A program made the position numbers and the translations under genes. The notes under the pieces are model-generated. The model did no database searches. It saw only the letters and a program-made list of their open reading frames with translations, and had not been told where the DNA came from. Below are positions 1-5,154 of a DNA stretch of 13,128 nucleotides, in pieces. Source of the DNA: GCA-965745 sp046704525. Its GTDB lineage: Archaea; Thermoplasmatota; Thermoplasmata; Thermoplasmatales; Thermoplasmataceae. The stretch covers positions 1-13,128 of the forward strand of contig JBJKRS010000061.1 of the NCBI GenBank assembly GCA_046704525.1, given 5' to 3'. The first letter of the stretch is position 1. Each line of letters begins with the position of its first letter.

Positions 1-782
1 CTGGATACCTTCCAAAGGGTGCGCAGTACTATGAGTCAGAGTCTCAGTTGAACAAAACAGGTTCTCTGGTACCTTACTACAACATGCAGATTGCCCACCA
101 GTACTGGAATTCGTTCATAAACGGAAGCGGACATGATACCGGCAAAGCAATTGGTGTAAGCATGGTTGGTGACACTGCGATGTATAACGGGCATCAGCTC
201 AACATTCCAATATTCGTGCCCACTGCAAACCCGAGTCTTGACGCTGGAGCCAAGACGTGGGCCAACAACCTTGCGGTACTTGGTATAAAGGCATCCGTAA
301 CTGAAGTGCCTGAAGACAACATATTCGTACTCACGGCGAGCACAAACTACATGCCCATTGCATGGGGCGGCTGGTTCTCCTCGTTCGCTTTCCCGAACAG
401 GATAACCTCGCTTGGTCTGCCGCAGAACAACACTGCGTACATTGGGGGAAACTCAATAGACCAGTGGTGGTTCAGCGGCGCAGGAGGGCAGAGTCCGTCC
501 TACAACGACACACAGGTTGCGAACATGAAACAGATGATCCAGGACTTCCAGAACGCACTGGCAAACGGCACCAACAGTGCAATTGCCCAGAAGTGGTACT
601 GGAAATCAAACGGGATGCTTGTAAATGCAAGCTACGTTGTATTCATAGGGCAGGGAGTCGGACAGTGGGTCCTGAGCACGAAGCTCAACAACCAGGACAT
701 CCTCAACTATGAGCTCAACCCCTTCGAGGCTGGTGTAAGCCGGCTTATGTATAATGGTCTGGCGTTCAACTCAACGTCCTGA
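1..782 (+). CDS. Peptide ABC transporter substrate-binding protein, family 5 (C-terminal part)
   Basis: This is the 3' end of a gene entering from the left edge; the first complete in-frame codon is at position 3 and the stop is TGA at 780-782, leaving about 259 residues. The frame is open to the edge, so no start is present. The readable N-terminal part (GYLPKG, then LVPYY and HQYW) lines up with the same block of the two full-length SBPs in this window (GALPQG, AVPYY, KQYW), which places it in the last third of an SBP_bac_5 (Dpp/Opp-type) protein. The product should sit outside the cell and hand peptides or similar solutes to an ABC permease. It has no cysteine and many N-x-S/T sequons. Its C-terminus (ending FNSTS) differs clearly from the tandem pair, so it is a more distant paralogue. 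Family is fairly secure; substrate is unknown. Confidence 0.85.
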   Translation, partial: GYLPKGAQYYESESQLNKTGSLVPYYNMQIAHQYWNSFINGSGHDTGKAIGVSMVGDTAMYNGHQLNIPIFVPTANPSLDAGAKTWANNLAVLGIKASVTEVPEDNIFVLTASTNYMPIAWGGWFSSFAFPNRITSLGLPQNNTAYIGGNSIDQWWFSGAGGQSPSYNDTQVANMKQMIQDFQNALANGTNSAIAQKWYWKSNGMLVNASYVVFIGQGVGQWVLSTKLNNQDILNYELNPFEAGVSRLMYNGLAFNSTS

Positions 783-792
783 CCACAAACCC

Positions 793-799
793 TTTTTTT
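793..799 (+). terminator. T-run after SBP stop, possible transcription terminator
   Basis: A run of seven T follows the TGA stop by about 10 nt on the coding strand. Archaeal RNA polymerase commonly terminates at such U-tracts without a hairpin, and no hairpin is visible. The run merges with the AT-rich promoter of the next gene, so part of it may serve that promoter instead. Confidence 0.4.
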
Positions 800-815
800 A
801 AATAATATTTTTTAA
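799..815 (+). promoter_or_regulatory. AT-only TATA-box region for the D-aminopeptidase gene
   Basis: A 17-nt stretch made only of A and T lies centred about 25-30 nt before the GTG at 837. This is the spacing expected if transcription begins at or next to the start codon. No Shine-Dalgarno lies between it and the GTG, consistent with a leaderless mRNA. Confidence 0.5.
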
Positions 816-836
816 CCTTGTTAATTTATCTCATGC

Positions 837-1655
837 GTGAAAATTCTTGTTTCAGTAGACGCGGAAGGAATTCATGGTTTGACATCGGGGCACCAGGTTA
901 CGCCTGGCATGCGGGATTATGAACTTGCAAGGACTGCCATGGCAAGATCGGTGAATGCTGTCGCTCGTGGTGTCTTGAAGGACGGCAAGCACGAAGTGAC
1001 AGCAGTGGATTCTCATGATGGAATGAGGAATATCAGGGCAAGCGATCTAGATTCGGGGATAAGGCTTACCTCTGGATTTCCAAGAGAACTGAGCATGGTT
1101 GAAGGGGCAAGGAACGCTGACAAGGTCTTCTTTCTGGGATATCATCCCATGGCCGGTTCCATCCATGGGATAATGGATCATACGTTCAGCACCAGTGTTC
1201 ACAGGCTAAGGATAAACGGGGAAGAGATGGGTGAAATTGGTCTTAGCGCATCTGTTGCAGGCCACCTTGGAGTTCCGGTTACCTTCATGGCAGGTGACAG
1301 GGCTGCAGTCGAGGAAGCACAGAAATTGATTGAGGACTGCGAGTTCCTTTCCCTGAAGGAGGGCCTTTCAAGATACTCTGCAACCACTCCCGCATCAGGG
1401 GATGCTGAAGCCCTCATAGAGAAACATGCAATGCAGGCAGTCAGGAGAAAGGGGAAACCCGTCGTCATTGAAGGGCCCGTCGAGGTCTCACTGGAATTCC
1501 AGAACTCTGGAATGGCAGATGGCTGCACCATCCTGCCGGGCGTCCAGAGGAAGGATGGCTACACTGTGTCGGGAGAGGCTCCAGACATCATTGCAGCCTA
1601 CAAACTGTTCAGGACGATGCTCTCCCTTGCATCATACGACCACGGTGGATACTAG
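837..1655 (+). CDS. dppA: D-aminopeptidase, M55 family (DppA-type)
   Basis: Predicted zinc-dependent D-aminopeptidase that removes N-terminal D-amino acids such as D-Ala from short peptides. The 272-residue product matches the usual M55 length of about 270. The N-terminal VSVDAEG gives the family's Asp8 and Glu10 ligands, His60 is in DSHDG, His103 in GYHP, and Glu133 in GEIGL; His115 in MDHTFS fits the reported catalytic His. These match the B. subtilis DppA set as I recall it (Asp8, Glu10, His60, His104, Glu133, His115). No signal peptide is visible, so it should be cytoplasmic. GTG at 837 is chosen because the nearby ATG at 833 is out of frame and a TATA region lies at leaderless distance. 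It follows an SBP gene, as dppA adjoins dipeptide transport genes in Bacillus. Its TAG stop overlaps the convergent NlpC/P60 stop. The family is secure; the true substrate is not shown. Confidence 0.9.
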   Translation: MKILVSVDAEGIHGLTSGHQVTPGMRDYELARTAMARSVNAVARGVLKDGKHEVTAVDSHDGMRNIRASDLDSGIRLTSGFPRELSMVEGARNADKVFFLGYHPMAGSIHGIMDHTFSTSVHRLRINGEEMGEIGLSASVAGHLGVPVTFMAGDRAAVEEAQKLIEDCEFLSLKEGLSRYSATTPASGDAEALIEKHAMQAVRRKGKPVVIEGPVEVSLEFQNSGMADGCTILPGVQRKDGYTVSGEAPDIIAAYKLFRTMLSLASYDHGGY

Positions 1656-2353
1656 TAAGGAAGGGAGATTGCGGCAGGATCTACCCTGCCTATTCTCTCA
1701 AAGATGCCCATCAGGGTCCTGGAATATTCGCTGCCGTCTTTAAGGTCGGTGTATGAGACTCCTCCGTTATGGAGATTGGCGTGGATGATTGTATCTTCAC
1801 CGATGTAGAGGCCAACATGCCCCTCGAAAAACACAAGGTCTCCAGGTTCAGCTTCACCAAAAGACTCAACTGCTCTGGTGTTGTCACGCTGCCAGTCTGC
1901 ATTTCTTGGAATTTCTATATTATTGAACCGGTAGAGTCTTTGTACGAACCCGGAACAGTCGTACCCGAGATCAGATGTACCTCCCCACAGGTATGGAACA
2001 GAGAGGAATTCGTGGCAAGAGACCAATGGGGACAGTTCTCCCTTCAAGCTCATGAGGGAATCTTCAGGAATACCGAAGTCAGCAACTTCCCGGCTCGAAA
2101 CGTAGGAGCCGAATGGAAAGATCATCTTTTTTGTTCTGACAGGAAAGCGTATCTTGTATTCTTTGGGCCCAGATTCTCCCACCAGGGTCCTTAGGACATA
2201 TCCCTTCAGGCGATCTGCACCTTCAACGTAAAGATAATCATCTTTCTCCCCCAGAACCTTGACTTCTTCCCCATAAATGAGCTGGGAGTCCCTCTCGCTC
2301 CTGAATTTTGGCCCTACCCTTATGTCCGCAACGCTAAACGAGATGTGAGGCAT
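1652..2353 (-). CDS. NlpC/P60 cysteine peptidase with N-terminal SH3b domain (YkfC-like)
   Basis: Likely cysteine peptidase that cuts the gamma-D-glutamyl to diamino-acid bond of murein peptides, as YkfC does. From the ATG at 2353 it has 233 residues. The first about 60 look like a bacterial SH3 domain (VADIRVGP, GEEVKVL, GYVLR). A linker follows, then the NlpC/P60 domain from about residue 115: PYLWGGTS, then YDCSGF with nucleophile Cys133, GHVGLYIG with His179, and IIHAN with His191, the expected Cys-His-His triad. The frame is open to a GTG at 2491, but ATG 2353 is preferred: it has a TATA box 25 nt upstream, it begins just before the SH3b domain, and the longer form would run into the divergent gene's promoter. 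No signal peptide is seen, so it probably acts inside the cell on imported peptides. The family is rare in archaea and was probably acquired from bacteria (inference). Confidence 0.88.
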   Translation of the reverse strand: MPHISFSVADIRVGPKFRSERDSQLIYGEEVKVLGEKDDYLYVEGADRLKGYVLRTLVGESGPKEYKIRFPVRTKKMIFPFGSYVSSREVADFGIPEDSLMSLKGELSPLVSCHEFLSVPYLWGGTSDLGYDCSGFVQRLYRFNNIEIPRNADWQRDNTRAVESFGEAEPGDLVFFEGHVGLYIGEDTIIHANLHNGGVSYTDLKDGSEYSRTLMGIFERIGRVDPAAISLPY

Positions 2354-2374
2354 ATCTTTGGGCAACACTGCACC

Positions 2375-2382
2375 AATATAAA
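2375..2382 (-). promoter_or_regulatory. TATA box of the NlpC/P60 gene
   Basis: Read on the minus strand this is TTTATATT, centred 25-26 nt before the ATG at 2353, the exact spacing for a leaderless archaeal transcript. It is the main reason for choosing the short start of that gene. Confidence 0.6.
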
Positions 2383-2480
2383 GAAATTGCACCAGCTTGG
2401 GATTAAGACTGGGGCCAATATCACATATTACTGCAAGAAGTCGGCCATGAGACCAATCCTTATGCCGACAGGGCACGACA

Positions 2481-2488
2481 TTTAATAT
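2481..2488 (+). promoter_or_regulatory. TATA box of the LysA-like decarboxylase gene
   Basis: TTTAATAT is centred about 26 nt before the ATG at 2510, with no Shine-Dalgarno between, so the gene looks leaderless. The 156-nt divergent region 2354-2509 holds this box and that of the NlpC/P60 gene; I see no clear operator in it. Confidence 0.6.
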
Positions 2489-2509
2489 CACTGAGAAAAT
2501 TCACTCTGT

Positions 2510-3790
2510 ATGATCGGCTCCCAGGTGCTGCATAATGAATTCTCCAACAGAAATGGAATCCTCTTCATAGAGGGAACAAGTGCAGCGGAACTTGTCTCAA
2601 AGTACGGAACTCCGCTCTATGTAACAAGCAGAAGAAGAATAGAAGAGAACTACAAGACGATGCATGAGAAATTCAAGAAACACTTCAGGAAATTCTCGAT
2701 CAAGTATGCGGTGAAAGCAAATTCCAATCCCAATATCATAAGAGTTCTCTCCGAGTGCGGAGCAGGTGCTGACGTGTCTAATCTTATTGAGCTCAATCTC
2801 GCAAGGGAGGGTGGAATGAAAGTGAGTGAAATGCTGATGTCTCCCAACAATCTGGCAAAGGAGGAGCTCAGGGCAGCAGCAAATGAAGGCGCAACCATCA
2901 ACTTTGACGACACCGGGCAGATGAAGCTCATAGCCGACTCCCTTCCGGAAACTGTTTGCTTCCGCGTGAACCCTGGTGTGGGAAAAGGTGAATTCCCTGG
3001 CACTACAACTGCTGGGCCAGAGGCGAAGTTCGGCATTCCCGAGACCCATATTGTTGAGGCGTACCGTCAAGCCATGAGTTTCGGGGCACAGAAATTCGGG
3101 ATACAGATGATGACGGGATCCAACGTGCTTGATCCCGAATACTTCGGGGCATCCACCTCACGACTTATGAGAATAGTCTCGAGAATATCGGGGGAACTGG
3201 GCATAAACTTCGACTTCGTAGACATTGGCGGAGGCTATGGTGTGCCTTACCGACCTGGTGAGCAAAACCTGGACCTGGACAAGGTTGCAGAAAATGTGCA
3301 CAACTCCATGGAGACGGCAATGAAATCATCCGGTTCCGAGATTCCTGAGCTTCTCGTGGAACCAGGCAGGTACCTGGTCTCAGACTCGACTGTACTGCTG
3401 GCTACAGTTACCAACGTGAAGAAGTATGAGAAAACATTCGTAGGCACTGATGCAGGTATGAATACACTGATGAGGCCGGCGCTTTACGGTGCCTACCACC
3501 CCATAGTCGTTGCGAACAGGATGAATGAGAGGCAATCACTGAAGGCTGATGTTGTAGGGCAGATCTGCGAGAACACAGACAGGCTGGGGAAAGATCGAGA
3601 AATCCCGGAAGTTGAGTACGGGGACATAATTGCAGTTCTTGACGCTGGGGCATACGGCTACAGCATGAGCAACCAGTTCAACGGTCATGGAAGAGCTGCA
3701 GAGGTAATGGTTGAACAGGGAAAAGAGAGGCTCATAAGGAGAGCTGAAAATCTACAGGACCTAACAGGGAACGTAATCTACTCTGCATGA
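2510..3790 (+). CDS. PLP-dependent decarboxylase, LysA/diaminopimelate decarboxylase-like
   Basis: A 426-residue fold-type-III (alanine racemase-like barrel) PLP enzyme, of normal length for diaminopimelate decarboxylase, which converts meso-DAP to L-lysine. PLP-binding Lys69 is in YAVKAN; GAGADV is at 84-89, GGGYG at 240-244, EPGR at 284-287, RPALYGAYH at 322-330 and CENTD at 353-357. Arg287, Arg322, Tyr326, Cys353, Glu354 and Tyr382 appear to match the residues that hold the far end of DAP in known LysA proteins (from memory). Odd point: the usual HxHxGSQ block reads GIQMMTGSN at 197-205, so the His that stacks on the PLP ring is Met201. The reaction may therefore differ: decarboxylation of DAP or another D-centred amino acid, or racemisation. 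Beside the murein-peptide-like genes, use of scavenged DAP is attractive but is inference. The start is an ATG with a TATA box 26 nt upstream. Confidence 0.82.
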   Translation: MIGSQVLHNEFSNRNGILFIEGTSAAELVSKYGTPLYVTSRRRIEENYKTMHEKFKKHFRKFSIKYAVKANSNPNIIRVLSECGAGADVSNLIELNLAREGGMKVSEMLMSPNNLAKEELRAAANEGATINFDDTGQMKLIADSLPETVCFRVNPGVGKGEFPGTTTAGPEAKFGIPETHIVEAYRQAMSFGAQKFGIQMMTGSNVLDPEYFGASTSRLMRIVSRISGELGINFDFVDIGGGYGVPYRPGEQNLDLDKVAENVHNSMETAMKSSGSEIPELLVEPGRYLVSDSTVLLATVTNVKKYEKTFVGTDAGMNTLMRPALYGAYHPIVVANRMNERQSLKADVVGQICENTDRLGKDREIPEVEYGDIIAVLDAGAYGYSMSNQFNGHGRAAEVMVEQGKERLIRRAENLQDLTGNVIYSA

Positions 3791-3837
3791 TTTTCCAATC
3801 TTCTGTCATGCGGACCCCAGTATTCCTCTTACCAAAG

Positions 3838-3847
3838 ATTTTAGAGT
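3838..3847 (+). promoter_or_regulatory. Weak TATA-like element before the creatinase-like gene
   Basis: GATTTTAGAG is centred about 26 nt before the ATG at 3869, and no Shine-Dalgarno is present. The 78-nt gap would also allow read-through from the upstream decarboxylase, so own promoter versus shared transcript is undecided. Confidence 0.35.
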
Positions 3848-3868
3848 TTTCGGGTCGTATCTTTCATC

Positions 3869-5065
3869 ATGATACAGATACCGAAAAGTGAGCTGGTCAG
3901 GAGACTTGAAAGAACCAAGGAGATAATGGACGCCAAGAGGCTTGATGCGCTCTACATCACCAGCACTACGACTTTCAAGTATCTGCTTGACTATTATTAT
4001 ATCCAGACTGAGAGGCCCGCGGCAATATTGCTAGACAAGGACCTGAATGTATACTTCTTTGGGCCGGAGATGGAGAGAGACCATGTTCACATTCAAACGC
4101 CCCTTGTGAAGGAAGCATTCGGCTATCCCGATTACCCTGGAGAAAAGCACCCGATGAAGCTTTTTGGGGACTGGATTGAAAAACTTGCCAGCGGAAAGAG
4201 GCTTGGGGTGGACAACATGTCGTTATATCCTGGAGTCTGGGGATTCAAACCCCTGCCTGCAGGTGAAGTGCTGCCGGGGTATGACCTGATCGATGTGTCG
4301 GATGACCTGTACAACATGCGGAAAATAAAGAGCCCCGTGGAGCAGGCAATGCTCAGGGAAAGCTCAAAGTGGGGGAATCTCGCGCACAGTCTCCTGCAGA
4401 AATACACTGAGCCCGGGAAGTATGACTTTGAGATAGGGTTCAGGGCAAGTTCTGAGGCCTCAGTTGCAGTAATGGAGGCATTCGGGCGTGATTCCTCGCC
4501 GCCAATCAACTACCCTCTAGAAATTGAGGCTGGTTTCAGGGGCCAGGTTGGAGAACACTCTTACTACCCGCATTCACTTTCCATAAACAGGGTACTGAGG
4601 CCAGGCGACATGCTTGGCTCTGGGGCGTCCGGAAACCTTGACAGCTACCACATAGAAATTGAGAGGAACATGTTTCTTGGGGAGCCGGACCGGGAAACCG
4701 CAAGGTTCCACAAGCTGGCTGTCGAGATGCAGAATGTTGCTTTCGAAGCCCTGAAGCCAGGAAGAACATTCAGCGAGGTTGACCGGGCGGTCATAGAATT
4801 TGCAAAAAAGCATGATGTCCTCAAGTACAGGCTGCACCATTCTGGACACAACATAGGCCTCGAGGCCCATGAGGCACCTTTCATAGACGTTGGTGACAAT
4901 GCGGTGATAGAACCCGGAATGGTCTTCTCGCTGGAACCCGGCATCTATGTCCCAAAGCTTGGCGGCTTCAGGCACTCTGACACGGCCATAATGCACGAAG
5001 TCGGGCCCGAGATGATTACTTACTACCCGAACGATACAGTTGCCCTTACTGTGCCTGTAAATTAA
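3869..5065 (+). CDS. Pita-bread fold hydrolase, M24/creatinase-like, metal ligands not conserved
   Basis: A 398-residue protein: creatinase/prolidase N-terminal domain (about 1-150), then a pita-bread catalytic domain (about 155-398). Automatic labels would say Xaa-Pro aminopeptidase or dipeptidase, but of the five usual M24 metal ligands (Asp, Asp, His, Glu, Glu) the first is Gly252, the second Glu263 and the last Ser370; only His327 and Glu356 remain. The block from GDMLGS to MFLGEP (246-273) aligns without gaps with Pseudomonas creatinase as I recall it. The creatinase catalytic residues His232, Glu262 and Glu358 match His235, Glu265 and Glu356. It is thus probably a metal-independent C-N hydrolase such as an amidinohydrolase or ectoine-hydrolase-like enzyme, not a classical metallopeptidase. 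It is cytoplasmic, with no signal peptide, and lies 78 nt after the decarboxylase on the same strand. The fold is secure; the substrate is unknown. Confidence 0.85.
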   Translation: MIQIPKSELVRRLERTKEIMDAKRLDALYITSTTTFKYLLDYYYIQTERPAAILLDKDLNVYFFGPEMERDHVHIQTPLVKEAFGYPDYPGEKHPMKLFGDWIEKLASGKRLGVDNMSLYPGVWGFKPLPAGEVLPGYDLIDVSDDLYNMRKIKSPVEQAMLRESSKWGNLAHSLLQKYTEPGKYDFEIGFRASSEASVAVMEAFGRDSSPPINYPLEIEAGFRGQVGEHSYYPHSLSINRVLRPGDMLGSGASGNLDSYHIEIERNMFLGEPDRETARFHKLAVEMQNVAFEALKPGRTFSEVDRAVIEFAKKHDVLKYRLHHSGHNIGLEAHEAPFIDVGDNAVIEPGMVFSLEPGIYVPKLGGFRHSDTAIMHEVGPEMITYYPNDTVALTVPVN

Positions 5066-5102
5066 TTTGAAAGGTCGGTGAACTCTGTTACTTATCTGAG
5101 GT

Positions 5103-5140
5103 AAACAAAAAATAGAAAAGAAATTTGAAAAAGAAAAAAT
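5103..5140 (-). terminator. T-rich terminator of the first PKD-SBP gene
   Basis: On the minus strand, runs of T begin about 15 nt past the TAG stop of the SBP gene and continue for nearly 40 nt, fitting an archaeal U-tract terminator. The plus-strand gene ending at 5065 has no comparable T-run here. Confidence 0.55.
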
Positions 5141-5154
5141 ATTGGGAAGAACGA

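Noticed and set aside
48..782. A complete gene starting at TTG 48
   Set aside because: The frame is open to the left edge and the codons from position 3 already encode conserved SBP sequence, so TTG 48 is an internal Leu codon.
2354..2491. N-terminal extension of the NlpC/P60 gene to the GTG at 2491
   Set aside because: It would overlap the TATA box of the divergent gene, contains the peptidase gene's own TATA box, and adds 46 residues with no domain likeness. ATG 2353 fits better.
2650..3070. Minus-strand open frames inside the LysA-like gene, and similar antisense frames elsewhere (such as 1199-1531, 4132-4996, 12085-12969)
   Set aside because: They lie opposite well-recognised coding genes, show no known domain or promoter, and fit the open antisense frames expected from codon bias.
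3791..3868. A small RNA or riboswitch in the gap before the creatinase-like gene
   Set aside because: Only 78 nt, with no convincing stem-loop or known motif; a weak TATA-like element is the only signal.
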